Origin: Paguma larvata | Lineage: Eukaryota; Chordata; Mammalia; Carnivora; Viverridae | Assembly (NCBI GenBank): GCA_030068075.1 | Contig: CM057839.1 | Location: forward strand, 23,320,167-23,384,166 | DNA: 64,000 nt | Direction of reading: 5' to 3' | Shown: positions 9,740 to 21,189 of the stretch, piece by piece | Layout: each line of letters starts with the position of its first letter | How positions within the stretch are numbered: the first letter of the stretch is position 1 | Program-made: the position numbers and the translations under genes | Notes under the pieces: model-generated | Database searches by the model: none | Seen by the model: the letters and a program-made list of their open reading frames with translations, nothing else | What the model was told of the DNA's origin: nothing

Positions 9740-11870
9740 AATAGGCCAATATCTAAAAACATCAACAAAATCAAAATGCTATCATATTAAAAATACCATT
9801 CACCATGATTGAATGGGATTCATTCCTGGGATGCAAGCGTGGTTCAATATCAATCAATATGATACATCACATCAACAAGAGAAAGGATAAGAACCATATC
9901 ATTTCAATAGATGCAGTAAAAGCATTTGACAAATGCAAAATCTATTCATGATAAAATCCTCAACAAAGTATGTTTTAAGAGAACATACTTCAATGCAATA
10001 AAGGCCCTATAGTAAAACCAACAGCTAACATACTCAGTGGCAAAAAATCAAGAGCTTACCTCGCCACAGCAATCAGACAAGAAAAAGAAATGTAAGTCAT
10101 CCAAATTGGTAAGAAAGAAGTAAAACTTTCACTATTTGCAGGTGACCTAATACTATACATAGGAAACCCTAAAGATTCCACCAAAAAGCCACTAGAACTG
10201 ATAAATGAATTCAGTAAGGTCGCAGTATACAAAATCAATATACAGAAATATTGTACATTTTTAAACACTAATATTGAAGCAACATAGAAATGAAAAAAAA
10301 TCCTACTTAAAATTTTACTAAAAATAATAAACCTAGGAATAAACTAACCAAGGAAATGGAAGACCTAGCCTTTGAAAACTATGAAACACTGATAAAAGAA
10401 ATTGAAGATGACAAAAAGAAATGGCAAAATATTCCATGCTTATGGATTGGAAGAACCAATATTACTAAAATGTCCATACTATCCAAAACAATCTACAGAC
10501 TTAATGCACCACCAGCATTTTTCACACAGCTATAACTAATAATTTCAAAATTTGTATGCAACAACAAAGGACCCCAAAGAACCAAAGTAATCTTGAAAAT
10601 GAAGAAAAAAAAAAAACTAGAGTTATTACCTTCCCAGATATCAAGATACATTACAAAGCTATAGTAATCAAAACAGTATGGTACTGGCAGAGAAATAAAC
10701 ATAGATTAATGAATGTATACAGGAGAAAACCCAGAAATAAATCTACACACACATGGTCAATTAATCTTCAACAAAAGAAGCAAGAATATGTAATTGGAAA
10801 AAGACAATCTCTTCAAAAAATTGTGCTGGGAAAACTAGACAGCTACCTGCAAAAGAATGAACCTGGACCACTTTCTCACACCATACACAAAAGCAAACTT
10901 AAAATACACTAAAGATCTAAATGTGAGACCTGAAACCATAAAAAATCCTAGAAAAGAGCACAGCCAGTAATTTCTCTGACATTGGCCATAGCAACATATT
11001 TGTAGATATCCCTCCTGAGGCAAGAGAAACCAAAGCAAAATTAAACTGTTGAGACTACTTCGAAATTAAAAGCTTCTGTAGATCAAAAGAAAAAAATCAA
11101 CAAAACTAAAAGGAACCTATTGAATGGAAGACAATATTTGCAAGGGACATACCAACAAAGGGTTATATCCAAAATATATAAAGAACTTAAATAACTCAAC
11201 ACCAAAAGCCCCCAATAACACAATCAAAAACGAACTGAAGACATGAACAGACATTTCTCTGAAAAATTTTCTCCAAACACAGATGGCCAACAGATACATA
11301 AAAAAGAGGCTCAACATGACTCATGCAAATCAAAACCACAACAAGATATCACCTCACACCTGTCAGAATGGAGGCTAAAGTAAAAAACACAAGACACAAC
11401 AAGTGTTGGTAAAGATGTGAAAAAAATAAGGAAATTTTGTGATCTATTGGTGAGAATACAAACTCTTGCAGCCACTGTAGAAAAAAGTATGGAAGGTTTC
11501 ATAATTTTAAAAATGGAATTACCACATGATCCGGTAATTCCACTACTAGGTATTTATGAAATATAAAAAGACATAATTTAGAAAGGTATATGCACCCCTA
11601 TGTTTACTGCAGCATTATTTGCAATAGCCAATTATAGAAGCAGGTTAAATGTCTATTGATGATGAATGGTTAAAGAAGATGTGTTATACATATATATATG
11701 TATATATATATATGTAGATGTACATATATATATATATGTAAACATACATACCATGGACTATTACTCAGAAATACAAAGGAATGAAATCTTGCCATTTGCA
11801 ACAATATGGATGGAGCTAGAGAATATAAAATGCTGAGTGAAATAAGTCAGAGAAAGACAAATACCATATG
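9740..11870 (+). pseudogene. L1 ORF2 pseudogene (reverse transcriptase and C-terminal parts)
   Basis: Codes in pieces for the L1 ORF2 protein, a target-primed reverse transcriptase. The N-terminal endonuclease is absent because of truncation. The catalytic-loop region at 10132-10158 reads LFAGDLILY, so the usual FADD has an A-G-D change and the first catalytic aspartate is lost. A longer open segment at about 10556-10912 carries the FPDIKI-HYKA motif of the region after the RT fingers and palm. Several frameshifts and stops follow. This is a dead copy. Confidence 0.85.
11686..11749 (+). repeat. (TA)n / (TATG)n repeat inside L1
   Basis: Alternating TA with scattered G, an expansion of the ATACATATATAT stretch normally found in L1 near the ORF2 end (before CCATGGACTATTACTCAG). 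Confidence 0.9.
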
Positions 11871-12165
11871 ATTTCACTCACATGTGTAATTTAAGAAAAA
11901 AAATGAGAAAAAGAGAGAGAGAGGCAAGCCAAGAAACAGACCTTTAACTACAGAGAACAAACCAATAATGGTTACCAGAGGAGAGGTGGGTGGGGGCAGG
12001 TGGGTGAAATAGTTGAAGACGACTAAGAGTACACTTAAACATGATGAGCATTTAGTAAAGTACAGAATTGTTGAATCACTATATTGTATGCCAAAAATTA
12101 ATATAATACTGTATATTGACTATATTGGAATTAAAATAAAAAACAAAATAAATAATATAGAAAAA

Positions 12166-12585
12166 ACTGGATGGTTCCATTAGATACAGCGAAGTGGTAT
12201 ATGAACTAAAACTATGTATTGGACAGAATTACATATTGAAAACATATACATTCTTTTCATTCCCTGATTGTATCATTATGTTGTTACCACAATTTTATTT
12301 TGCATGTTAATGATAGAGTATGGCCTACAGAACTCTCATGCAATTGCCAAAATAATGACAGAGTGATGCAAAATACATACAAATGAATATTCAAAATGTA
12401 TTTCTCAAGATATACCATCTGGAAAAAATCAGAAAATGATTAATGATTCATGAATAAATGAATGAACGAGTTAAAAAAAGAATTGGTTATTTACAATATT
12501 CTTAATGGATCTGATACACAGACACACACACACACAGATGTTGTCTTAATTTAATAAATTAAGTGTTGTCTTAATTTATTATTCC
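12166..12585. other. unassigned DNA with a CA run and a 25-bp tandem repeat
   Basis: A short (AC)n lies at 12522-12536. TGTTGTCTTAATTTA occurs at 12539 and again at 12564, a 25-bp period of just under two units. No gene seen. Confidence 0.6.
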
Positions 12586-13022
12586 TGTGGTAGGTAGACA
12601 AATAGCTCCTAAAAGACATCCATGTCAAATTATTATCTTATGTGTTAAAGGGTGTGATTAGGTTAAGGATCTTAAGAGAAAGAGCTTATCCTGAATTATG
12701 CAGGTGAGCCCCTAAATGCCATGACAAATGTGCTTATTAAGAGACAGGCAAAGGGAGATTTCACAGAGATGCACACAGAGGGGAATCCAGGGTGAAGATG
12801 GAGGCAGAGATTGGTTGATGAGGCTAGAGACCCAAGAATGCCCCAGGATTCAATAGAAGCTAGAAGAGGCAAGAAATTAAATCTCCCTTAGAGACCCAAG
12901 GAAATCACGGGCATGCTACTTTTCAGACATATGGCCTTTAGATCTGTAAAAAAATAAATTTCTATTATTTAAACTGTAACCTTTGTGGTAACTTGTTATA
13001 GCACCTCTAGGAAACTAATACA
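12586..13022 (+). mobile_element. MaLR solo LTR (MLT1-like) with intact 5-bp target duplication
   Basis: The element begins TGTGGTAGGTAGACAAATAG and ends GGAAACTAATACA, the usual MLT1 TG...CA termini. Inside are GGGTGTGATTAGGTTAAGGA, AGAGACAGGCAAAGGGAGAT, ACACAGAGGGGAATCC, and the conserved polyadenylation area AAAAATAAATTTCTATTATT followed by TTAAACTGTAACCTTTG. ATTCC directly precedes (12581-12585) and directly follows (13023-13027) the element. This is a solo LTR left by recombination of a MaLR element. Confidence 0.88.
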
Positions 13023-13027
13023 ATTCC

Positions 13028-13784
13028 TCATGAGTTTGGGAGCTAAGAATGTTTTCCAAGAAACAAAATGAGCCATAGTCAGCTAGGTTCTATAATGCAG
13101 GCACATGACTAGGTCAAGTCTAGACTATCAAAATTATAAACAAGGTATTCCTTCTATCCACAAACATCTGGTAGATAAGGAAACATATGTGGACACTATG
13201 AAGTTTTATCAGTGACTCACATGACTCAGAAGTGCTAGGCACTATCCGTTCTTTCACAGAAAGAATAAGTTGACGTCAGGTGAGTAAAGATGCGGCCTTT
13301 ACTCTTGGTATAGCGTTGCTTCAATAGAATTCTTCCTGTCTCCTAATAATGGCCCAAACAGAGAAGAAACACTTAATGTAAGGTCACTTTTCTCCCAAAT
13401 GGAGACAAACGTGAGTCTGAACATTGCTCTGAGTGTAAAACACCCAAGCTCTACATCTTCAACAATAACAGGGCCAAGAGAGGGCTTATGTACTGAGATG
13501 AAGACTTCACTAGTTCTTCTGCCTCCTTCACCAAATGAGAAGAAAGAGTGCCAGAAAACAACCCCTTCTTCCCAACACACAAAGCCTTATCACTGTTATC
13601 AGAGTGGAACTCACTGGGACTCATTTATTTTATTCCTGGATTATATAAGCCCACATTTTCTGCACTATTTCCATAATGCTTTCTGTACCCCTTATTCTCT
13701 TTCCTTTTTCCACCCCTCATCTAGTCTTGAAATTCTACTTCACTAAACATGCCATTTATGTATTACGTTCATTATTTATTTTAT
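13028..13784. other. unassigned DNA; overlapping chance ORFs
   Basis: The least AT-rich single-copy-looking part of the left half. A plus ORF of 115 codons (13399-13746) and a minus ORF of 93 codons (13299-13580) overlap antiparallel. Neither has a recognisable domain, a splice context I can defend, or low-complexity-free similarity to a family I know. I do not call a gene. Confidence 0.5.
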
Positions 13785-13942
13785 GTCTCTCATTTTAAAA
13801 TATAAACTACAAGGCAAGAATCTTCAATCATTTTGTTTACTAATATATTCCCCAAGTGACTAGTCCCCAGACTATGTCTAGCTCATACTAGGGGCTTCGT
13901 AAATATTTGTTACTTGCATAAATTAGTGAGTGGATGATTAAA
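13785..13942 (+). mobile_element. L2 LINE 3' end relic, plus
   Basis: TATAAACTACAAGGCAAGAA, TTGTTTACTAATATATTCCC, CTAGCTCATACTAGGGGCTT and CGTAAATATTTGTTACTTGC follow the order of the conserved L2/MIR-core 3' end (AAGCTCC...GGCA, TATCCCCAG, TGGCACATAGTAGGCGCTCA, ATAAATATTTGTTGAATGAA). Confidence 0.65.
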
Positions 13943-14204
13943 CTGGCAAATTTTTTCCTTTTCAAGGGGAAATAAACTAATCCTCAAATATGCTGACTTG
14001 GATTCAAAGTTACGTTCCATTAACTAGAAAGAGTAATAGATTCAGTTTCTTCATTTATTTTAATTTAAAATAGTTTATTTTCAAATTGGTTTACATAAAA
14101 CACCCAGTGTTCATCCCAACATGTGCCCTTTTTTAATGCCCATCATCCCCTCTCCCCCCCCCATCTCCCTCACCCTCAGTTTGTTCTTAGTCTTTGAGAG
14201 TCTC

Positions 14205-14641
14205 TTATGTTTTATCTCCCTCCCTCTCTGTGTCTTTTTTTTCTTTCCCCTCTTCCCCTCTCCCTGGTTTTTGCTTAGTCTCACCAAGTCCACCTATTCG
14301 TGGAAACATATGGTATCTGTCTTTTTCTGACTGTCTTATTTCACTTAACATAATACCCTCCAGTTCCATCCATGTTGCTACGCATGGCCAGATTTCATTT
14401 TTTCTCATTGCCACATAGTAGTCCATTGTATATATGTACCACATCTTTATCCACTCGTCAGTTGATGGGCACTTAGTTTCTTTCCATGTTTTGGCTATTG
14501 TCGAAAGTGCTGCTATGAACATTGGGGTACACGTGCTCCTATGCATCAGCAATCCTGTGTCTCTTGGGTAGATTCCTAGCAGGGCTATTGCTGGATCATA
14601 GGGTAGCTCTATTTTCATTTTTTTGAGGAACCTCCACACAA
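14205..14641 (-). pseudogene. L1 ORF2 C-terminal fragment
   Basis: On the minus strand an open frame covers the L1 ORF2 C-terminus, with motifs VWRFLKKMKIELPYDPAI, LLGIYPRDTG, CTPMFIAALSTIAKTW, KCPSTDEWIK and ATWMELEG-IMLSEIRQ followed by SEKDRYHMF. The stop at its end is followed by the L1 3' UTR. The frame extends beyond 14641 only by chance, because the sequence there belongs to the inverted 5' part. It has no endonuclease or reverse transcriptase domain and cannot work alone. Confidence 0.88.
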
Positions 14642-14932
14642 GCAGGGAAAAGCCTCTTTGACCTAAGACGCACCGATTTCTTACTTGACACGTCTCCAAA
14701 GGCAAGGGAATTAAAAGCAAAGATGAACTATTGGGACTTCATCAAGATAAAAAGCTTCTGCACAGCAAAGGAAACAGCCAACAAGACGGATAGGCAACCA
14801 ACGGAATGGGAAAAGATCATCGCAAATGACATATCGGATAAAGGACTAACATCTAAAATCTATAAAGAACTTACCAAACTCCACACCCGAAAAACAAACA
14901 ACCCAGTGAAGAAATGGGCGGAAGATATGAAT
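14642..14932 (+). pseudogene. L1 ORF2 internal fragment (inverted part)
   Basis: On the plus strand this encodes the ORF2 stretch with motifs NYWDFIKIKSFCTAKETANK, RQPTEWEKIIANDISDKG, SKIYKELTKL and NNPVKKWAEDMN. It precedes the C-terminal region in an intact L1. It ends at the right target duplication. There are no internal stops. Confidence 0.88.
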
Positions 14933-14945
14933 AGTTTCTTCATTT

Positions 14946-17900
14946 TTAAAACACAAATAATAATAATTACCTTTGTGGATTTTAACGAGATTTAAAGCTG
15001 CTTTGAAATATGGTGAAGAACTTATATATATTATTTTTTTTCTTTAGTTATAGAGGGGAAAGAAAAGAACAAAGAAAAAGGAAAACTTCAATAATCAGTA
15101 GTCATTCCAATTACCAATTAAGAAAACACAACTCCCAAGTTTTACTGGTTTGTGTTCTAATAGTTTATTATCCTCTAACCTCCAACAAAACAATTTTATT
15201 TTTCTATCTTAAGTACCCATTCACAAGGTTTTGAAAAAATTTCCTCTATTAGGATTTATCCATACTTTGCTATATAGCAATTGTTTCCTGTGTGTGTAAA
15301 ACAAATTATAGTTGAAGAAATTCGGGGGAAGCGAGGTATTAATTATTATGTTTGAAAAAGTCAACTGTTTATTTCCTTTTATAAACAAACATCCTAGTAG
15401 CCCTTCTTGACAGTTCCATCAAAATATTATTGTCAGGGTCTTTATGGCAAGAATCCAATTGTCCTCCAACAACAGCAAATAAAATTCGAGATGAAGGGTT
15501 TTCACTTGAAAACCCTAGCCTGCATTTTGTCTTAGTCTTTCTCCTTCCAAGTTTGATGATTTATCGTAACATCTGTGTAGCCCCTCTCAGATACTTAATG
15601 CTTTGATGAATTATGATAAAATCTGGGACTATGGCAATTTGGCCAATTTATTCTAGGAGACATTTTCGAGGCAAGTCACAGTGTAGACCACTCCCAGGGC
15701 TATCAGGACAGATAGTGAAGCCGAATTGGGTTCCCCTGGAGTCCCTCCACCCCTTTGGTATTTCACTTAATTTTGCTGTGCCATTTGCTAATAATTTCAC
15801 TATAATTCATTATAGACATCATCACTATTTTTTCTAGTGGGATGACAGAATCTTTTTTCAGGGAAGTTCTTTAAATACAATAAGAAATAAACAAATTTCA
15901 TCAAATGAGAAGCCAAAATAAAAAAAGGCAAACCCTGGATCTTGGAATCTGCATCTATATTTTTATTTCTTGATGGGCAAAGAGAAAGAAAATATCTCCT
16001 TCTCATTAGATAGCAGTCTTTTTTCAAAAAACAAAACAAAACAAAACAGACATTAAATAGGTTTTAGACTTCTTTTGTACAGGGTTAAATGGAGGCTGAC
16101 ACTGGACAGAATTAGCAACACACGTGATTTCTCTGATTTAACAACTTACTTGGGGACTTCCAGTTGACACAAAGTAGGCTTCAGACAACTAACTCCAGGT
16201 AACTATTGCACATACGGAAGTCCCCTAAATATAATTTCTAATTCCTTAGACAAAATACAATCTATTTTTATAGTTAGCCTTTGCCTATGGCCTAGGGGAT
16301 GTCAAAAGTTCTGTAGGAAAGAAGTGGTAATAATTCTCATGCCTCACTCATAACTTTTTCCTTTCTTTCTATTTTATGACATCAATTTTTTTGAATCAAA
16401 TACATTTTAAATCTCCTTCCCTGCGATAACTATGCTTGTTTTTCACTGATATGATATCCCCAACTGTTTGTAAAATATCCTTTCCTAAACATTATACACA
16501 TTCATAGGCTTAGTGTTAAAATGATGGAGATTTGTACATCCACTAATGAAACTAGCCCCAGTTCTGGCAATGGTTTTGATGCCATAGTATTGAACATTTC
16601 TTGACTAAATTCTGTCATTCAAGTATACACAGTCACCGTGTCAAAGATTAAGCATCCACAATTATTTTCCACTAGAAAGGTAGTAACAGAAAAGTAGTTC
16701 TTGTCTTGGATATACAGTGTGTGCCCAAACAAGAAATCTAGAAAAATATAAAAGAGAATTTCATTTTAAGTTTCAGTGATACATTCAGTCTATTGTTATC
16801 AAGGGGTATTCTAGAATTAGAATTTTAGTTTCTTTGTTGGCAACATTCCCTTGCATCTCCTGCCATGGTATCAGAGATTGGGATCTCGATTCTTGAACTG
16901 TTCCACAGAAGTTTTTCTCTTCTGTCAGTAAGAATACACTCTGTAGATACTCTACCCATCTCCTGTGGTTCTTCTGTCTACATAACTTCTTCTGTTGGGC
17001 CTTCCTTCAGTTCAGGGTCATACCTCAGATTCTAAAGTACAATTTCGCTATGTTTTGCTTCTAGGTATTCAATACCAAAAGGTAAAATTGTGAAGGTAGG
17101 GCAAAAAAATAATCATCATCACCAGGATTTGGTGAACTATTCTATATACAAGCAACTCTTTCCTTTTGTCAAGGATAGCTTCTGTTGACATGGCTAATAC
17201 ACACAGTTGTACTATTGTAAACAGGATTCCTCAACATTTTGTTGCCCAGTGGGAAATTATGGAAAAACTGTTTTACTAATCCATAAAATAAAAATAGCTA
17301 AGATTACAAAAGAACTCACCATATACAACAGTTATCACATATTAAACAAATATATGATAAAAAATGTATTTCCTTCTGTATTACACATAAGAAAATAAGA
17401 CCTAGGCACATCTAATAAACACTATAATCCCAAAGTTGTAGACTATTAGAAGACTTTAAACAATATTAAATAAAACTGTAACAATTGCAGTTTAATATAA
17501 AAATATATGTAATTTATACTTCTGGTAAATTCATAGGTACAGCTCAAAAACTAATGGATTAGTTTCCTACACACATAATGAATGAAATGCTGAATTTCAG
17601 GTAGAAGTCAGTGACAATAAGATTTTTGTTTTATTTAGTATTCAAAATCCATGGATCTCATGAGACCTCATGAACTCTAGCTTATAAATCTATGTATTTA
17701 ATTATTTGTATTCCCCACATTTAAATGTAAATTCTACCAAATTCTCTGCTCCATTATACAAGATTTGGTCTATGACAAATGGAGAGAAATAAGTTTATTC
17801 TCTCCATTCTTACTGGCATTTTCCTTTTTTGTTGTAAACTACTACATAAGTATCTTAACACTCCATTAATTTGTAACCTCTTGCAATCAATTTTTTGTTC

Positions 17901-18430
17901 AAAAACCAAAATTATCTTTTAAATATACAAATCTGATCATGTAAATTAGTGTCCTTTTCTTATATTCCTCATCAACTGCATTGGGCTTACTTTTGTTATC
18001 AATTGTGTCTGAGTACACAATTTTGGAACAGTATGGGTTTATTTATTTCTCATTAAATATATATTTGTGACCTTACTATCAGTAAGAATCAGTGCTATGA
18101 AGGGAGTATGTGTGTGAATGTGTGTATGTATATGTAACTATCTGTGTTTTGTTATGTTTATGTGTGTATGAGAAAGGTCACAATGAATAACAAAATTTCT
18201 ACTCATGCATTGTTTACTGCTTCTCTGCAGATGGTTTCTTTAAGCTTTGGTATATGGAAATGTGTTAATTTGTATGGTTCTCAACATTTTCAGGTCATAA
18301 CAGTAAGCATTTTATATATTACTGCTGGAACGCATGAAAGTGTGTCCTTGCAATGACAAAGTACATTTGAAAGCAATTTACATCCTAAGTAATTGTGACC
18401 GAATGACAATGAAGACTTAAAGAAAAAGGT
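14946..18430. other. long unassigned AT-rich stretch
   Basis: About 3.5 kb without a repeat I can name. Small features: a perfect 8-bp-stem hairpin AGGGTTTT/AAAACCCT at 15495-15516, a (CAAAA)n tract around 16026-16048, and a GT-rich stretch near 18105-18170. ORFs of 60-79 codons show no domain. This is the longest repeat-poor block in the left half, so it is a reasonable place to look for conserved noncoding sequence. Confidence 0.5.
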
Positions 18431-18625
18431 GGGGCGCCTGGGTAGCTCAGTCGGTTTCAGCTCAGGTCACTATCTCACGGTCTGTGGGTCTGTGGGTTCG
18501 AGCCCCACGTTGGGCTCTGAGCAGAGCCCATAGCCTGTTTCAGATTCTGTGTCTCCCTCTGTCTCTGCCCTTTCCCTGCTCACACACTACCTCTCTGTCT
18601 GTCAAAAATAAATAAAAGTTAAAAA
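18431..18625 (+). mobile_element. CAN-SINE (felid type), plus
   Basis: Starts GGGGCGCCTGGGTAGCTCAG, has the B-box region GGTTCGAGCCCCACG, a CT-rich middle and ends AATAAATAAAAGTT plus an A run. AAAAAGGT at 18423-18430 is repeated at 18626-18633 after the tail, the likely target duplication. GTCTGTGG is repeated in tandem near 18480 and there is a small deletion after GTCGGTT. Confidence 0.93.
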
Positions 18626-19020
18626 AAAAAGGTATTTCAGGTTCTTTGGCTTCTTTCAATTTGTTTGTTTTTGTTTAATTGGAGGAAATTCTCAGTGATT
18701 TATTTAGTACTTTAAAAAAAATGGATACTTTCCATGCCAAGCTAATGTGGCAGGGTAAAAACACAATCTGTTGAAAGATAAATTTGTGTAATAGCTATAC
18801 AGAGAGTGATGTTCTCTCTTCATTTTAACACTCATTGTGACCAGCTCTCCCTTGTGCCCAGATCATTCCTCTATCTTTACATATACAATTTGCACCACTT
18901 GGTACTGGAATACATGTAAATTTTCTACATTAAAGCTTAAGATTAAGAAAAGTGTCAAAACATTATTAATTTAACTAAATAATGACAAAATTAATTATAC
19001 CACAGAAGCAGCTACCTTTT

Positions 19021-19376
19021 TGTCTTAGTCCCCTTGTGCTGCTATAACAAAATACTACATACTTGGGTAGAAACAATAGAAATTTACATCTCACAGTTCT
19101 GGAAGCTAGGAGTTAAAGGTCAGGTGCCAGGATGGTTATGTCCCAGCGAAGACCCTCTTCTGGGCTGCAGACTGCTTATTTTTGCTGTGTCCCCACATGG
19201 TGGAAAGGGCTAGGAAGATCTGTGAGGCCTCTTTTATAAAGGCATTAATTCCAATCATGTGGGCTCTGCCTTCATAACCTTATCACTTTCAAAAGGACCC
19301 ATCTCTTATTGTATCACTTCGGAGATTAAGATTTCAATATGAATTTGGGGGACACACAAACATTAGGACCTTTACA
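19021..19376 (-). mobile_element. MaLR LTR (MLT1/MST-like), minus
   Basis: Reverse-complement MaLR landmarks in order: TGTCTTAGTCCCCTTGTGCT, GCTATAACAAAATACTACAT, GAAATTTACATCTCACAGTT, CTGTGTCCCCACATGGTGGA, CTCTTTTATAAAGGCATTAA, and GAATTTGGGGGACACACAAA, ending near CTTTACA. No clean 5-bp target duplication is seen and no internal retroviral sequence is present. Confidence 0.85.
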
Positions 19377-20241
19377 TAGTAAGTAAAGGTAAGTGATTTA
19401 TTTAATTGGAAAGAAAAAAAAGGAATTGCTAACACTAATAATGTGGTATTTTTTACTTAATACTTAGGTTAAGTAATCAACTATTTTAAACAATGATTAC
19501 GAAATTTATCAGCATTTCAGATTTTCATTAAAATATCTTTCTTTAGATTTTTTTAAAGAGCTACTTGTAAACATTGTTGAAGGTAAATAATATCACACTG
19601 GGATTATATTAAACTTATTATGACATAGCTTTTCAGAATATAAAGTTTAATTAAATTTTGAGAAGAGACACTGAATATTAAAGAAAGATATGGTACGGAG
19701 TGTACAATTTGCATATATTTAAAGAATAAATTATGAAGATTTATTTAGATATTTAGATATGTTTATTAGATATGTTTTGATTTTATACTGCAGAAAGATG
19801 AGGTAGGCCATATGGAATTGTTCTGAAATCTTCCCCCTTCCCTTGCTGTTTAGGATTCATGCATGGAAAATGTTTGGAAAACTCCTTAGAGGAATGTTAA
19901 ATTTAAGAAAGCATCTTGTAAACATTGTAGTGAGCAAAATTGGCCATTTTGTAGATAAAGGTCTATCTCAAGTGCTTGGTTTATATACAAGATTTGAGTT
20001 TAAATATTTCAGACTATTGCCCCAGGGAATTGTGGTTTGTCAGTTGATTGTTTGCAGCATGAATGTAACCCCAGTATTTTTCTACACACACACACGTACA
20101 CACAAAGACTAGAAATGCAAAGTAGATACACACACATACATTGCATATATGTGGAATTTACTTTGATTTAATTATTTTACTTAGGCATTCAATGCAGACA
20201 AGTACCATAAATAAATTTTAAAAGTACCTCCTTTCCTAATA
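19377..20241. other. unassigned DNA
   Basis: No named repeat apart from short CA runs at 20083-20104 and near 20129-20142. An 89-codon plus ORF (19843-20112) ends in the CA repeat and has no recognisable domain. I treat it as chance. Confidence 0.5.
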
Positions 20242-20259
20242 AAGAAGCAAAACTGTTTT

Positions 20260-20452
20260 GGGGCATCTGAGTGGCTCAGTTCGTTAAACATCCAACTCTT
20301 GATTTCTGCCCAGGTTTGTGGGATCAGGCCCACACTGGGCTCTGCACTGACAGTGTGGAGCCTGCTTGGGATTCTCCCTCTCATGCTCTCTCTGACCCTT
20401 CCCCCCCCTTGTACTCTTTCTCAAAATAAATAAGTAAACATTATTAAAAAAA
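20260..20452 (+). mobile_element. CAN-SINE (felid type), plus, diverged
   Basis: Head GGGGCATCTGAGTGGCTCAG, AGTGTGGAGCCTGCTTGGGA, CCCTCTCATGCTCTCTCTGA, and a tail of AAATAAATAAGTAAACATTA then As. The preceding AAGCAAAACTGTTTT (20245-20259) and the following AAGTAAAACTATTTT (about 20454-20468) form a target duplication with two differences. Confidence 0.9.
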
Positions 20453-20931
20453 TAAGTAAAACTATTTTTAAGAAGTAAAACTTTTAAAAGGAGTTAATTT
20501 CCTAGTTACTTTTTGATATTATGTAACTTTATTTTTCTGAAATAATATTTTATAGGAATTCTATAAATTTCCATATATAGTTCATACAGAAAATATATAC
20601 TGTATTTTAAAAGGCAGTCTTTATCATAACCTTTAAACATGTAATAGAAAAATACTATTGTGAATGAATATGCATTTTCGTAGAAAAATTCGTGGATAAT
20701 ATATTCCTCCAAAGATAATGCATATTTTGAGGATATCTCTGTTATCTGAAATTTCAGGATCTTAAGTACAGTATCTATTGGTTGTTAATCATTAGGAGTT
20801 AAATTTTTATTATTTTACAAATAATTTTTACACGCCCTCCAACTAGTTTCCTGTTAGGTTATTCTCTTTGGATCACCCTTTTGCCAAAGTCTTCTATGAA
20901 AATCAAGGTAAAAAAGAAAGCATTTGTGTGG

Positions 20932-21132
20932 GGGGTAACTGGGGAGGCTCAGTCAGTTAAGCCTTGGACTCTTGGTTTCAGTTCTAATCATGATCTCAAG
21001 GTTTGTGAGTTTGAGCCCCGGCTCTTCACTGCTGGTGGTGAGCCTGCTTGAGATTCTCACTCTCTCCCTGTTCTCTCTTCCTCTCCACTCCGCACTCTCT
21101 CTTTCTCAAAATAAATAAACTTTAACAAAAAG
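20932..21132 (+). mobile_element. CAN-SINE (felid type), plus, with perfect 18-bp target duplication
   Basis: Head degenerate (GGGTAACTGGGGAGGCTCAG), B-box region GTGAGTTTGAGCCCCGG, CT-rich middle, AATAAATAAACTTTAACAAA tail. AAGAAAGCATTTGTGTGG occurs at 20914-20931 and again, without change, at 21133-21150. The intact duplication shows a single L1-mediated insertion. Confidence 0.95.
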
Positions 21133-21189
21133 AAGAAAGCATTTGTGTGGAAACACTGATATGAAGAAATACATATGGAAGATGCTATA

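Larger units (their letters stand above)
9740..12165 (+). mobile_element. LINE-1 fragment (middle of ORF2 to 3' end), plus
   Basis: A 5'-truncated L1 of about 2.4 kb. It starts in the reverse transcriptase region (ACCATGATTGAATGGGATTC, corresponding to the HHDQVGF motif), runs through the rest of ORF2, and ends with the L1 3' UTR landmarks GGTTACCAGAGGAGAGGTGG, TTGAATCACTATATTGTATG and ACTATATTGGAATTAAAATA with an AAATAAATAA tail. It has stop codons and small indels throughout. An AT repeat at 11686-11749 interrupts the end of ORF2. No target duplication was identified. Confidence 0.88.
14057..14932. mobile_element. young L1 insertion with inverted 5' part (twin priming)
   Basis: The left part (14057-14641) is the L1 3' end in minus orientation: T-rich tail, AAATTGGTTTACATAAAACA, CACCCAGTGTTCATCCCAAC, the C-rich 3' UTR and the ORF2 C-terminus. 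The right part (14642-14932) is an upstream ORF2 segment in plus orientation. AGTTTCTTCATTT flanks the whole unit at 14044-14056 and 14933-14945, so both parts entered in one event. About 300 bases of ORF2 between the two parts are missing, as is common at twin-priming junctions. Both coding parts are still open, so the insertion is relatively recent. Confidence 0.92.

Noticed and set aside
10556..10912. Plus ORF of 118 codons
   Set aside because: It is an open piece of L1 ORF2, not a separate gene.
13299..13746. Overlapping 93- and 115-codon ORFs on opposite strands
   Set aside because: No domain, no similarity I recognise and no splice or promoter context. Antiparallel overlap of this kind is common by chance.
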